This document shows, piece after piece, positions 8,439 to 20,411 of a stretch of DNA of 34,088 bases. The notes under the pieces are model-generated. The model was not told the origin of the DNA and did not search any database. It saw only the letters and a program-made list of their open reading frames with translations. The position numbers and the translations under genes are program-made. Numbering within the stretch: the stretch's first letter is position 1; every line of letters begins with the position of its first letter. Origin of the DNA: Verrucomicrobiales bacterium (GTDB lineage Bacteria > Verrucomicrobiota > Verrucomicrobiia > Limisphaerales > SXTU01); the NCBI GenBank assembly GCA_005791875.1, contig SXTU01000030.1, positions 1 through 34,088 of the forward strand, read 5' to 3'.

Positions 8439-11003
8439 ATGATTTTGCCCCGCATCTTGTCCGCGTTGCTCCTCACCACCGCCCTCGCGCTTGCACAGAA
8501 CGGCGACAAACCTGGCGAGAAACAAGAGTCGCGCGTGCCCAAGGAAAAAATCCCCGCCGCCCCCCCGCTTTCCGCCACCGACGCGCTCAAGACCTTCAAG
8601 CTACCGCCCGGCTTCCGCATCGAGGTCGTCGCCGCCGACCCGCTCGTCGAGACGCCCATCGCGATGCAATGGGATGCTGATGGACGCATGTGGGTCGTCG
8701 AGATGCCGAGCTACATGAACACGCCCGCCGCCACCGGCGAGTTGGAACCCATCAACCGCATCAGCGTGCTGGAGGACACCGACGGTGATGGCAAGATGGA
8801 CAAGAAGACCGTCTTCCTCGACAAGCTCGTCATGCCCCGCGCCGTGTGCCTGGCTTACGGTGGCGTGCTGGTCTGCGAACCGCCGGCGCTCAACTGGTAT
8901 CCCATCGAAGCTGGCCTCAAGCCCGGCAAAGCCGTGCTGGTGGACAAGAACTACGCGCCCAACGGCTTGAAAAACCCCGAGCACACTGGCAACAGCCCGA
9001 CGTGGATGATGAATAACTGGATTGTCTCCGCGAACCACAACCTCCGCTTCCGCCGCGTGGACGACGAATGGAAGCGTTCCGCCACCACCTCGCGCGGCCA
9101 GTGGGGCCTCACGATGGACGACTGGGGCCGCCCCTTCTACAATTCTAATTCCGACCAGCTTCGCACCGACTACGTGCCGAGCGAGTATTACTTCCGCAAC
9201 CCGCTCTTCCGCACCACTGCCGGCCTCGCCCAGCAGCCGATGAAGGACCAAGCCGTCTGGCCCGCACGCGTGAACCCCGGCGTCAATCGCGGCTACCAGG
9301 CCGCCACGCTCAAGCCCGATGGCACGCTCGCCAAATACACCGCGACGTGCGGCCCGGTCATTTATCGCGGCGACAATTTCCCTGCTGAATTTCAAGGCAA
9401 TGCTTTCATCCCGGAGCCGTCGGCAAATTTCGTCCGCCGCATGGTGCTTACAGAGCAAAATGGCGAGCTGACCGGGACGAACCCATACACGGAAGCCGAG
9501 TTCCTGACTTCCACCGACGAACTCTTCCGCCCCGTCAACGCCTACACCGGCCCCGACGGCTGCCTTTACCTCGTGGACATGTATCACGGCATTCTCCAGC
9601 ACCGCGTCTTCCTCACGAGCTACCTGCGCAAGCAGGCCGAGGATCGCGGCCTCGACAAGGTCATCAAGCGCGGCCGCATCTACCGCATCGTTCACACCGG
9701 CAAGCCGCCCGGCCTGAGGCCGCAACTCGCCGCCGCCAAGCCCGCCGACCTCGTCAACACCCTCTCGCACCCTAACGGCTGGTGGCGCGACACCGCGCAG
9801 CGTCTGCTCGTCGAGCAATCCCCCGCCGCCGCGCTCGCGCCGCTCAAAGAGATGGCCCTCGCCGCCGCCGACCCGCGCGCCCGCGTGCACGCGCTGTGGA
9901 CGCTCGACGGCATGGGCCAGATGGACGCCGACATATTGATTTCCGCGCTGGGCAAGGAGAAGCACGGCAAGGTCCGTGCTGCCGCCGTGCGCGCCGGCGA
10001 CGGCCTGCTGAAGACCTCGGACAAGGACAAGGTGCTGCTCAAGCTCGTCTCCTTGGCCGACACAAAAGATCCCCACGTGCAGGTCCAGCTCGCCTTCACG
10101 CTCGGCGAAGCGAAGGAATCCGCCGCCGAGGCCGCAATGGCTGTGCTCGCCCTTAACGCCGGCACCAACGCCCTTGTCCGCGACGCGCTCATCAGCGGGC
10201 TGGCGCTGCGCGAAGTCGAGATGCTCGACCGCGTCGCGTCAGACAAATCTTGGGAAGACAAAGCCAAAGTCGGCGGCGGCGAAGCCTTCATCAGCGCGCT
10301 GTCGAAGAATGTTTTCCAGCAGGCCCGGGGCGACCGCGTGAACAAGCTGCTTGAGCAAATCACTCACAAGGAGACGCCCAAGTGGCAGACCCACGCCGTC
10401 CTCGCGAGTCTCAACGTAAACCCGCCGTCCGCAAAAAAGGGCGAGCCGCCTCCCCGCGTAAAGCTTGTGAAGCTCGCTGCCGAACCGCCCGCGCTTGCCG
10501 CGTTGGAGAAGTCCGACGACAAGGCCATACAGGCCGCCGCCAAGAAGCTCGACAAGGTCGTCCTGTGGCCCGGCAAGCCCGGCGTGGTGCTGCCCGTCAT
10601 CAAGCCGCTCTCCTTAGCCGAGCAGGCGCGCTTCGACGCCGGGAAGGTCATGTTCGAGGCCACCTGCGCCGCGTGCCACCAAGCCCACGGCTACGGTCAG
10701 GACGGCCTCGCCCCGCCGCTCGTGGACAGCGAGTGGGTAGCAGGCTCGCCCGATCGCCTCGCGCGCATCATCCTGCACGGCGTCGGCGGCCCCATCACCG
10801 TCCTCGGCAAGAAGTGGGACATGGACATGCCCGGCCACGGCACCTTCGACGACGAGACCGTCGCCGCCGTGATGACCTTCCTCCGCCGCTCTTGGGACCA
10901 CGACCATGATCCAGTCGCTCCCGACTTCGTGAAGAAAGTCCGCGCCGCCACCGCCGGTCGCGAGTCCGCGTGGACGGACGCGGAGTTGAAGAAGCTCAAG
11001 TAG
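8439..11003 (+). CDS. PVC-type propeller-HEAT-cytochrome c protein (DUF7133-like)
   Basis: 854 residues from the ATG at 8439; an in-frame GTG at 8415 would add eight. Signal peptide MILPRILSALLLTTALALAQ. Residues about 50-440 form a sugar-dehydrogenase-like beta-propeller typical of PVC 'membrane-bound dehydrogenase' proteins (FKLPPGFRIEVVAADPLVET, QWDADGRMWVVEMPSY, VLEDTDGDGKMD, YTGPDGCLYLVDMYHGILQH, IYRIVH). Residues about 460-700 are HEAT-like helical repeats (ARVHALWTLDGMGQ, GKVRAAAVRAGDG, VQVQLAFTLGEAKE). A cytochrome c domain closes the protein, with CAACH at about residues 743-747 and a likely distal Met in WDMDMPGHG. It probably oxidises an organic substrate in the periplasm and passes electrons through the heme; the substrate is unknown. 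It stands between the EamA gene and trpA with no obvious partner. Confidence 0.9.
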   Translation: MILPRILSALLLTTALALAQNGDKPGEKQESRVPKEKIPAAPPLSATDALKTFKLPPGFRIEVVAADPLVETPIAMQWDADGRMWVVEMPSYMNTPAATGELEPINRISVLEDTDGDGKMDKKTVFLDKLVMPRAVCLAYGGVLVCEPPALNWYPIEAGLKPGKAVLVDKNYAPNGLKNPEHTGNSPTWMMNNWIVSANHNLRFRRVDDEWKRSATTSRGQWGLTMDDWGRPFYNSNSDQLRTDYVPSEYYFRNPLFRTTAGLAQQPMKDQAVWPARVNPGVNRGYQAATLKPDGTLAKYTATCGPVIYRGDNFPAEFQGNAFIPEPSANFVRRMVLTEQNGELTGTNPYTEAEFLTSTDELFRPVNAYTGPDGCLYLVDMYHGILQHRVFLTSYLRKQAEDRGLDKVIKRGRIYRIVHTGKPPGLRPQLAAAKPADLVNTLSHPNGWWRDTAQRLLVEQSPAAALAPLKEMALAAADPRARVHALWTLDGMGQMDADILISALGKEKHGKVRAAAVRAGDGLLKTSDKDKVLLKLVSLADTKDPHVQVQLAFTLGEAKESAAEAAMAVLALNAGTNALVRDALISGLALREVEMLDRVASDKSWEDKAKVGGGEAFISALSKNVFQQARGDRVNKLLEQITHKETPKWQTHAVLASLNVNPPSAKKGEPPPRVKLVKLAAEPPALAALEKSDDKAIQAAAKKLDKVVLWPGKPGVVLPVIKPLSLAEQARFDAGKVMFEATCAACHQAHGYGQDGLAPPLVDSEWVAGSPDRLARIILHGVGGPITVLGKKWDMDMPGHGTFDDETVAAVMTFLRRSWDHDHDPVAPDFVKKVRAATAGRESAWTDAELKKLK

Positions 11004-11028
11004 CGGGCGCATCTCAGTTTCTTGCAGG
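11004..11028. repeat. direct repeat copy 1, left of trpA
   Basis: A 25-base unit (core ATCTCAGTTTCTTG) starts right after the stop codon of the heme protein gene. A second copy with 23 of 25 identical bases lies at 12023-12047, so the two copies bracket trpA. The rest of 11004-11135 shows no gene and no clear promoter. Confidence 0.6.
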
Positions 11029-11135
11029 GTCGCTGATGGAGGCATGAGGGAAGAGCAAGTGCCAGCGGTCGTTGCGCCACCCCCTGACGTTTCCATCCTT
11101 GCCACCCGTCCCGCCACACTGAGAATCCGCCGGGT

Positions 11136-11936
11136 ATGAATCGCATCGAAGCCCGCTTCGCCCGCCTCCAACAAGATGGCCAGAAGGCGCTCATCGTCTA
11201 TGTCGGCGCGGGCGATCCCAACCTCGAGTCCACGCGCCAGCTCGCGCTCGCCTTCGATCGCGCCGGCGTGGACATTCTAGAGCTGGGCGTCCCTTTCAGC
11301 GATCCCCTTGCCGACGGACTTGTCAACCAGCTCGCCGCACAGCGCGGCCTGGAGAGCGGCACCACGCCGCCGCGCCTTTTCGAGACAGTCGCGGCCATTC
11401 GCAGGGAATCGCAGCTTCCCATTGTCTTCTACGTTTACTTCAACCTCATGCACCGGTGCGGCGTTGCGAAGTTCATCGCCGACGCCGCGCGCGCCGGGGT
11501 TGACGGCCTGCTGGTCCTCGATCTCCCTCTAGAGGAGGCGGACACCTACGAGCAACTTATGCGTGACGCCGGCCTCTGCGCCATCTGGCTCGTCGCGCCC
11601 ACGACTCCCGACGCGCGCATCGCCACCATCGTCAAGCGCGGCACGGGCTTCATCTACTACGTCTCGCGCGAGGGTGTGACGGGGATGCAGGTCAAGGTCG
11701 CAGGAAACCTCGCCGACAGGGTCGCGCTCATTCGGAAGCACACATCGCTGCCCATCGCCATCGGCTTCGGCATCTCCAACCCGGCGCAGGCGCGTGAAGT
11801 CGCCTTCGCCGCGGACGGCGCTGTCGTAGGCAGCGCCGTGGTCAACCAGATCGCCCGTCTCGGCAACTCCCCCGACCTCGTTCCCAGCCTGGAGGCGTTC
11901 GTCAAATCCCTCGCCGACGGCATCAAGAGCGGGTGA
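11136..11936 (+). CDS. trpA: tryptophan synthase alpha subunit
   Basis: 266 residues, full length. TrpA cleaves indole-3-glycerol phosphate to indole and glyceraldehyde 3-phosphate and passes indole to TrpB. The catalytic pair is present at the same numbers as in E. coli: Glu49 in DILELGVPFSDP and Asp60 in PLADG. The phosphate-binding glycine motifs AIGFGIS and GAVVGSAVV and the YYVSREGVTG segment are also clear. The residue after PLADG is Leu where E. coli has Pro, a mild variation. No trpB or other trp gene is in the window, so the gene is separated from its usual partner. It is bracketed by 25-base direct repeats. The ATG at 11136 aligns with the usual N-terminus. Confidence 0.96.
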   Translation: MNRIEARFARLQQDGQKALIVYVGAGDPNLESTRQLALAFDRAGVDILELGVPFSDPLADGLVNQLAAQRGLESGTTPPRLFETVAAIRRESQLPIVFYVYFNLMHRCGVAKFIADAARAGVDGLLVLDLPLEEADTYEQLMRDAGLCAIWLVAPTTPDARIATIVKRGTGFIYYVSREGVTGMQVKVAGNLADRVALIRKHTSLPIAIGFGISNPAQAREVAFAADGAVVGSAVVNQIARLGNSPDLVPSLEAFVKSLADGIKSG

Positions 11937-12022
11937 TTGCCCGTCGCTGCTTGAAAGTTGAAGATGATGATGGGAGCCGTTCGCTGATTCTCCTCCCATG
12001 AACCTCTGCGTCTTTCGTGCGG

Positions 12023-12047
12023 CGGGCGGATCTCAGTTTCTTGGAGG
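12023..12047. repeat. direct repeat copy 2, right of trpA
   Basis: It matches 11004-11028 at 23 of 25 positions in the same orientation. It overlaps the last codons of the converging nuclease-like gene, whose C-terminus is therefore written in repeat sequence. The interval 11937-12022 before it holds no recognisable signal. Confidence 0.6.
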
Positions 12048-12872
12048 CCGTTGGGGGGGGGGCGGGCGGGCGGACAGAAAGAAAGGGACAGAATGAAGGG
12101 ACCTTGTTTCTGTGCATTTCACAGACAGTTCTCCTTGGAACAGGATTTCCCTGATGCGAATTGTCCCAATTGGAGTGTCGCCGACGAAGTGGCTGAGGTC
12201 GTTTGGGTAGCGAACCCGAATCGTTGACTTTATTCCGGGCTGATCTGGCATCACCCCCTTTAACAACGAAGGATTTTGCGCCACCACTGTCGCAAAAATA
12301 GCCCAAGGCGAAACAAGTTTGCCGGTTTCAAATGAACGCAGAATTGCTTGATCAGACCCTCTCCCTTCAATCGCCTGACGAAGCCTCTCACGATGCGGTT
12401 CAGGCTCAGACGCATCGATTATCAAAGACGCCTGGGCCAAGTGGTGCATGGGCTGCATCATTGGAAAACTCTGGAACAACAGCCAATCGCCGAAATGCTC
12501 AGGTGTGAGCGCCTTTACCTCTCGGAGTTCAATCCCCTCCTGCAATGCGAACTTCTTCCCGTCCTGAGCAAACCCGGTTGTTGACACAGCAGTGACCCTG
12601 TTGAACTTGAAACGAGTTCGCCTCCCAACCAGTTGTTCTATCCAAGAGCCCTGGGCGCGGCCTTGGCTTGGGCGGTCTCTGCACTCAATAAGCCAGACGA
12701 TGTCGGGGGTTCCAAGTTTACCTCTTACCTCAATGTCAAACTCGGCGACCTGAATCCCGTCTTCGTTTAGGACTCGCTCGTTTGTTTTGACCTCGAAGCC
12801 ATCGGGCAGGTGAAGCTTCTCGATGAATGAAACGAGTCCTTCAAGTTGTTTGCCAGTTTGTCCATTTCGCAT
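12033..12872 (-). CDS. PD-(D/E)xK nuclease-like protein, Mrr-like, altered C-terminus
   Basis: 279 residues from the ATG at 12872. The N-terminal part has the restriction-endonuclease-like pattern: a helix (GKQLEGLVSFIEKL), a strand pair with FDIEVRGKLGTPDIVWLIEC and then RDRP, giving Asp ... Glu-x-Arg/Lys as the likely catalytic set, then RFKFNRVTAVSTTGFAQDGKKFA, which resembles the late strands and helix of Mrr-type domains. This fold cleaves DNA in restriction enzymes, but close relatives also occur in other roles, so the substrate is open. The middle and end are not recognised. The last 25-30 residues (HSVPFFLSARPPPPQRPPRN) come from a G10-containing, repeat-like stretch and look foreign, so the original end was probably lost. 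It starts 19 bases after the sulfatase stop. Confidence 0.55.
   Translation of the reverse strand: MRNGQTGKQLEGLVSFIEKLHLPDGFEVKTNERVLNEDGIQVAEFDIEVRGKLGTPDIVWLIECRDRPSQGRAQGSWIEQLVGRRTRFKFNRVTAVSTTGFAQDGKKFALQEGIELREVKALTPEHFGDWLLFQSFPMMQPMHHLAQASLIIDASEPEPHRERLRQAIEGRGSDQAILRSFETGKLVSPWAIFATVVAQNPSLLKGVMPDQPGIKSTIRVRYPNDLSHFVGDTPIGTIRIREILFQGELSVKCTETRSLHSVPFFLSARPPPPQRPPRN
12053..12062. repeat. run of ten G in a G-rich patch
   Basis: The + strand shows TTGGGGGGGGGGCGGGCGGG. The run sits inside the 3' end of the nuclease-like gene and would be prone to slippage. It encodes the Pro-rich tail of that protein on the minus strand. A read error or true length variation are both possible. Confidence 0.8.
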
Positions 12873-12890
12873 TCAGGCAGCACTATAGGA

Positions 12891-14342
12891 TTAGTGCACT
12901 ACCGTCTTGGCTGCCAGTTTCACTCGAAGGCTCGCGACAACTTTCGCGTGCTTTGGGTCATCGGCAAGATTGCGGTATTGCTTCGGGTCAGCCTGCGCGT
13001 CGTAAAGCTCGGTGCCCGCCTGGCCTTCGTCCCATTCGATGTAGCACCAGCGGTCAGTGCGGACGCTGCGGCCCATGAGCGACTTCTTCTTCGGGTCCAC
13101 GCCGACGGTGAGGCTGACCTCGGCGTTGCGCGTGACTTGAGTGAAGGCGGGCTTGTCCCATGCGGCCTGCGGGTTGGCGAGCAGCGGCTTGAGGCTCTTG
13201 CCTTCGAGCGCCGGATGAATAAGCAGGCCGGCGAGGTCGGCAAGCGTGGGGTGCAAGTCCACGAGTTCCACGGGGCGCGGGCTGACTTTGCCGTTCGATT
13301 TGCCGCCCGGCACGGCGATGACGAGCGGGACGCGCGCGGACTCCTCGAAGAGGCTGCGTTTCTGCCACTGCCCGCCGTGCTCGCCGAGAAGCCAGCCGTG
13401 GTCGCTGAAGAAGACGATGATGGTTTTGTCCGCGAGCTTGAGACGGTCGAGCGCGTCCACCACGCGACCGACTTGCGCGTCCATCTGGCTCACGCTCGCG
13501 TAGTAGGCGCGGAGGAACTGGCGGATGTCCGGCTCGGCGACGCCGTAGTTCGGCGGGTTCACGAGCGGCGAGACGCGCGGAATCTTGGCGAGGTGCGCTT
13601 GCGGCTCGTTGGGCAGGGAGAACTTCTCCACGGGATGCAGGTCGAAGAACAGCTTGCTCGCGATGCACGGCACATGCGGACGGAAGAAACCGCAGGCGAT
13701 GAAGAACGGCCTGTCCGGTTGCGTGGCGTGTTGCTCCAACAGCTTGACGACCTCGCCGGCAATCAGCCCGTCCGTGTGGTCCGTGCCGTCGCCTCCGGTC
13801 GCGTGCCACGCGAGTGCGGCACCGAGGCCGATCTTGGGAGTGTAGTTGAGGAGCGAGCCTTCCTCCGTCTTGTCGCGGCCCGAAGGGTTGATCGTGCGCT
13901 GCCACGACGGCGCGTCATCGAAGCCGTCCGTGCCAATCTGCATCGGCACGGCGTAGTGGTAGAGCTTGCCCGCGCGCACGACGGAGTAGCCGGCGCGCTG
14001 GAAAGTCTGCGGCATGGTCTGCGCATCGGGCACAGCCTTGCGGAAGTGTGTGACGTTCTCAAAGACGCGCGTCGTGTCGGGTCGCAGACCGGACATGAAG
14101 GAGGAGCGCGAGGGATTGCAGAGCGGATACTGGCAGTAGGCGCGCTCGAAGCGCACGCCACGCTTGGCGAGCCGGTCAATGTTTGGCGAGAATGCCAGCG
14201 GGTCGCCGTAGCAGCCGAGGCGTGTGTTCAAGTCATCGGCGACGAGGAAGAGGACGTTGAGCTTCGGCGCAGCGGAGACCGGAGAGTAATTAGTGATTAG
14301 TAAAAAAGCGGCGATCGCGAGCAAGGTCAGCCGGGCGTGCAT
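12891..14342 (-). CDS. secreted sulfatase (iduronate-2-sulfatase-like)
   Basis: 483 residues from the ATG at 14342. Signal peptide MHARLTLLAIAAFLLITNYSPVSA. The alkaline-phosphatase-like sulfatase fold shows the metal-binding pair in FLVADDLNT (Asp36, Asp37) and the modification site LCNPSR with Cys75, which a formylglycine-generating enzyme would convert to the catalytic formylglycine. Later metal ligands are in VFFSDHGWLLGEHGGQWQK, and the family end motif ELYDAQADPKQYRNLA is present. Family members remove sulfate esters from polysaccharides such as ulvan, fucoidan or glycosaminoglycans; the substrate cannot be told. It lies 92 bases below the DUF1501 gene on the same strand, a pairing often seen in PVC genomes. 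The frame is open upstream to 14438, but the signal peptide fixes the start. Confidence 0.94.
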   Translation of the reverse strand: MHARLTLLAIAAFLLITNYSPVSAAPKLNVLFLVADDLNTRLGCYGDPLAFSPNIDRLAKRGVRFERAYCQYPLCNPSRSSFMSGLRPDTTRVFENVTHFRKAVPDAQTMPQTFQRAGYSVVRAGKLYHYAVPMQIGTDGFDDAPSWQRTINPSGRDKTEEGSLLNYTPKIGLGAALAWHATGGDGTDHTDGLIAGEVVKLLEQHATQPDRPFFIACGFFRPHVPCIASKLFFDLHPVEKFSLPNEPQAHLAKIPRVSPLVNPPNYGVAEPDIRQFLRAYYASVSQMDAQVGRVVDALDRLKLADKTIIVFFSDHGWLLGEHGGQWQKRSLFEESARVPLVIAVPGGKSNGKVSPRPVELVDLHPTLADLAGLLIHPALEGKSLKPLLANPQAAWDKPAFTQVTRNAEVSLTVGVDPKKKSLMGRSVRTDRWCYIEWDEGQAGTELYDAQADPKQYRNLADDPKHAKVVASLRVKLAAKTVVH

Positions 14343-14434
14343 GAGGCGAAGATTGCGCCGAGCAGGAGCGCGGCTCAAGCCGGAGTTCGAGGAGAAAGAT
14401 TGAGACCCCTCACGTCGTTTCCTACGTGGTCCGG

Positions 14435-15871
14435 TCAAGCGAGGATGGGCTTGATGATCTCGCCGTGGTCAAGGTCGAGGCGCTTGCGGTCGGGGACTTC
14501 CAGCTTGCGGCCGCTCAGGCCAAGCTGATGAAGGAGAGTCGCGTGGATGTCGGTGACGTAGTGGGCGTCCTCGACGGCGTGGAAGCCCAGCTCGTCGGTC
14601 GCGCCGTGGACGATGCCACCCCGGATGCCGCCACCTGCGAGCCAGACGCTAAATCCATACGGATGATGGTCGCGCCCGTCCGCGCCCTGCGAGCCGGGCG
14701 TGCGGCCAAACTCGGTGGCGAAGACGACGATGGTTTCATCGAGCAGGCCGCGGCGTTTCAAGTCTTGGAGCAGGCCGGCGGTGGGTTTGTCCACCTGTGC
14801 GGAGAGCTTCGAGTGATTTGCCTTCAAGCCGCTGTGCGCGTCCCACGCGCCCGCCGCACCGTCGCCGTGTTGGATTTGGATGAAGCGCACGCCGCGCTCG
14901 ACGAAGCGGCGAGCGGCGAGGAGCTGCGCGCCGAAGGCTTTCGTCTCGGACTGGTCCAGGCCGTAAATCTTCTTCGTCTCCTCCGTTTCGCGGTCGGTGT
15001 TCACCGCCTCGGGCACGGCCATCTGCATGCGGTAGGCGAGTTCGTAGCTCTTGATACGCGCGTCGAGGGCCTGGTCACCGGGATATTGCGTGGCCTTGAG
15101 GCGGTTCAACTTGTTAACCAAGTCGAACTGGATTTGCTGCTCCGCTGCGTTGATGTCGCCCTCGGGCCGCGCGTAGGCGAGCGGCTCGCGCGGGTCGATG
15201 ACTAGCGGCACGGCGTCGTAGGCGGGGCCGAGGTAACGGCCATCGCGCTTGTCGAAGAAACGCGGCCCCATGTTGATGAACTGCGGAAGGTTGTCGTTCA
15301 GCGAGCCGAGGCCGTAGTTCACCCACGCGCCGATGGTCGGCTCCTGCACGTCGAGCATGTGGCGGCCGGAATGGAACTGCACTTGCGCGCCGTGGTTGTC
15401 GTCGGTCGTCCACATCGAGCGCACGATGGCGAGGTCGTCCACGCAGTTGCGGAGATGGGGAAACCAGTCGCTCACCTCGATGCCGCTTCTGCCGCCGGGT
15501 GCGAAGCCGACTTGCAGCGGGTAAACCTTGTTCCGCTGCTGGCCGTTGGCGTCGTTCACCACGACCACACGCACGCGCTTGCGTTTCTCCGGGTCGTTCA
15601 CGCCCTTGAACGGCGTCTCGTCGAAAGTCTTGCCGGCGTATTGGGTGAGCGCGGGCTTGGGATCGAAGCTCTCCATGTGGCTCAACCCGCCGCGCAGGAA
15701 AATCCAGATGACCGACTTGGCCCGCGCCGGGAAGTGCGGCAATCCCGTGGGCGGACGCCAACGGCTCTCCAGCCCGAAGCCATCGCGCGCGAGCATCGTG
15801 CCGAGCGCAAGGCCGCCGAAGCCCAGGCCGGAGCGGGTGAGGAAGGAGCGGCGGGTGGGGAGGGGATTCAT
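14435..15871 (-). CDS. DUF1501 Tat-exported protein
   Basis: 478 residues. The N-terminus is a twin-arginine signal ([20 protein letters not shown]). The DUF1501 body includes [20 protein letters not shown], the [20 protein letters not shown] block, [39 protein letters not shown] and [15 protein letters not shown]. The fold is sulfatase-like, with several Asp and His residues that may bind metal; no reaction is known. DUF1501 genes usually stand directly beside a DUF1549/DUF1553 cytochrome gene. Here that partner (16856-20272) is separated from it by a toxin-antitoxin cassette. The ATG overlaps the stop of the small antitoxin-like gene by four bases (ATGA), so translation may be coupled. Confidence 0.94.
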   Translation of the reverse strand: MNPLPTRRSFLTRSGLGFGGLALGTMLARDGFGLESRWRPPTGLPHFPARAKSVIWIFLRGGLSHMESFDPKPALTQYAGKTFDETPFKGVNDPEKRKRVRVVVVNDANGQQRNKVYPLQVGFAPGGRSGIEVSDWFPHLRNCVDDLAIVRSMWTTDDNHGAQVQFHSGRHMLDVQEPTIGAWVNYGLGSLNDNLPQFINMGPRFFDKRDGRYLGPAYDAVPLVIDPREPLAYARPEGDINAAEQQIQFDLVNKLNRLKATQYPGDQALDARIKSYELAYRMQMAVPEAVNTDRETEETKKIYGLDQSETKAFGAQLLAARRFVERGVRFIQIQHGDGAAGAWDAHSGLKANHSKLSAQVDKPTAGLLQDLKRRGLLDETIVVFATEFGRTPGSQGADGRDHHPYGFSVWLAGGGIRGGIVHGATDELGFHAVEDAHYVTDIHATLLHQLGLSGRKLEVPDRKRLDLDHGEIIKPILA

Positions 15872-16104
15872 GGTAACTCAGCAAAGGGCTTCCGAGCGCG
15901 GCGGAAAGGAGCAACCGCTAAAGCCGCTTCCGCTTCGCGTTCACTTCCATACACCAACACCATCGCCCTGCGAAAATGGTGGCGCCGCTCTTCGCGAGTC
16001 ATCTTGTTCGAGGCCTGACGCGCTCTGGCGGCAGCCCGTGTGCCGAACGTGTTCAGCGGATAGTCCAACGGCTTCTTGGAGTGCTTGGCGGGGATGCTGG
16101 GCAT
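15868..16104 (-). CDS. orphan antitoxin-like small protein (copy 2)
   Basis: 78 residues from the ATG at 16104. Residues 5-55 match the 62-residue protein at 16599-16787 over its length: both read SKKPLDYP, then a T-x-G-[ST]-R block with AAR, then N-x-MT-x-EER, F-x-x-AM and YG. An added tail ([20 protein letters not shown]) is unique to this copy. The protein is small, basic and rich in helix formers. Its twin directly precedes and overlaps a PIN toxin gene, the usual antitoxin position, so this copy is probably a duplicated antitoxin without its own toxin. The stop overlaps the DUF1501 start as ATGA. I do not recognise the family. Confidence 0.65.
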   Translation of the reverse strand: MPSIPAKHSKKPLDYPLNTFGTRAAARARQASNKMTREERRHHFRRAMVLVYGSEREAEAALAVAPFRRARKPFAELP

Positions 16105-16135
16105 GGGAGAATGACGGAGGAAAGATGCTGGCAAC

Positions 16136-16633
16136 TCACCGGAAAACCCGGAGCAGGCGTTTGGGACTCGCCACGTCAATGGCGGGTAAATCAGCTTCAT
16201 CCGCCGTCGCTTGCAGGGCATCTGCGTCAATGTCGAGCAGGTGATGGTCCGAAGTCACCAGCAGCGAAATCCTAGCGACGGTCGCTTCGGCGAGAATGCG
16301 TGCGTCGTTGGACTCTTCAGCCGGAACCAGCCTATGCAACCGCACCAACTCAGCGAACCGCTTGGCAATCGCAACCTCAAGGTCTCCCAGCACCAACGGA
16401 ACGACCCGCCAGCCCAGGAGATTGCGCACGGAAAGTTCCGCGAGCCGCCGCTGCTCCCGGTCGCCTTGCCGCCGGAAGTAGTGCAGCTCTGCCAGCACCG
16501 TAGGTGGAGCGAGCAACTCAAACCCGCGCGCTCGGAAGACCTCCCGAAACTCGACGGCGAACTCTTTGGCGTCTGCCAAGTCGAAGAGCACGTTGGTATC
16601 AAGTGCCAGTTTTTTGGGGAACCGCTCCGCCAT
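16136..16633 (-). CDS. PIN-domain toxin (VapC-like)
   Basis: 165 residues. The PIN ribonuclease acidic set is complete: Asp12 in LALDTNVLFDLAD, Glu49 in PTVLAELHYF, Asp110 in ESNDARILAEA and Asp129 in LLVTSDHHLLDID. VapC-type toxins cut tRNA or rRNA with Mg2+ and are blocked by a co-encoded antitoxin. The start ATG at 16633 lies inside the end of the small upstream gene (35-base overlap), typical of a toxin translated after its antitoxin. A second, related small gene begins 31 bases after its stop, so the toxin is flanked on both sides by antitoxin-like copies. At 165 residues it is a little longer than common VapC proteins (about 130-140). Confidence 0.85.
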   Translation of the reverse strand: MAERFPKKLALDTNVLFDLADAKEFAVEFREVFRARGFELLAPPTVLAELHYFRRQGDREQRRLAELSVRNLLGWRVVPLVLGDLEVAIAKRFAELVRLHRLVPAEESNDARILAEATVARISLLVTSDHHLLDIDADALQATADEADLPAIDVASPKRLLRVFR

Positions 16634-16787
16634 AAATCGCTGCCATCGCCTGTTTGAAATTCTCCTCGCGTTCCTCCTCCGTCATGGCGTTGGCCTGCTT
16701 GCGGCCTCGCGCCGCAACCCTGCTGCCATGCGTCTGCTCCGGATAATCCAACGGCTTCTTGGAAAGCTTGGAAGGCTTGTCGGTCAT
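16599..16787 (-). CDS. antitoxin-like small protein (copy 1)
   Basis: 62 residues ([20 protein letters not shown]..., ending YGGAVPQKTGT). It lies immediately upstream of the PIN toxin and overlaps its start by 35 bases, the classic antitoxin-first arrangement. No VapB, MazE or AbrB signature is visible; the protein is a short charged polypeptide with a likely helix over TEEEREENFKQAMAAIYG. A homologue follows the toxin at 15868-16104. The nucleotide sequences are also close (both contain TCCAACGGCTTCTTGGA), pointing to fairly recent duplication. The role is inferred from position; the family is unknown to me. Confidence 0.7.
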   Translation of the reverse strand: MTDKPSKLSKKPLDYPEQTHGSRVAARGRKQANAMTEEEREENFKQAMAAIYGGAVPQKTGT

Positions 16788-16855
16788 GGTCGGAAGCTAG
16801 TGGAATCCGGTGGTAGTGTCGAACCCGTTCTTTGGGTCCGGATGATGCATATCTC

Positions 16856-20272
<3,417 letters not shown>

Positions 20273-20411
20273 GGTGACTCGGACGTAGTGAAGCACAGCG
20301 AAATTCTGTTTTGCCACGTGTGTGGCAGACCAGAGCCTACAGTGCTGTCCGGAGGGTGAGAAGGTTTGCAATCCCCCTTGTGCTTCTTCATCGTCCGCGC
20401 TGGTAATTGTC

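Noticed and set aside
12846-14300. 484-residue plus-strand open frame opposite the sulfatase
   Set aside because: The sulfatase has a signal peptide, a formylglycine site and metal ligands on the minus strand; this frame has only GC-biased composition.
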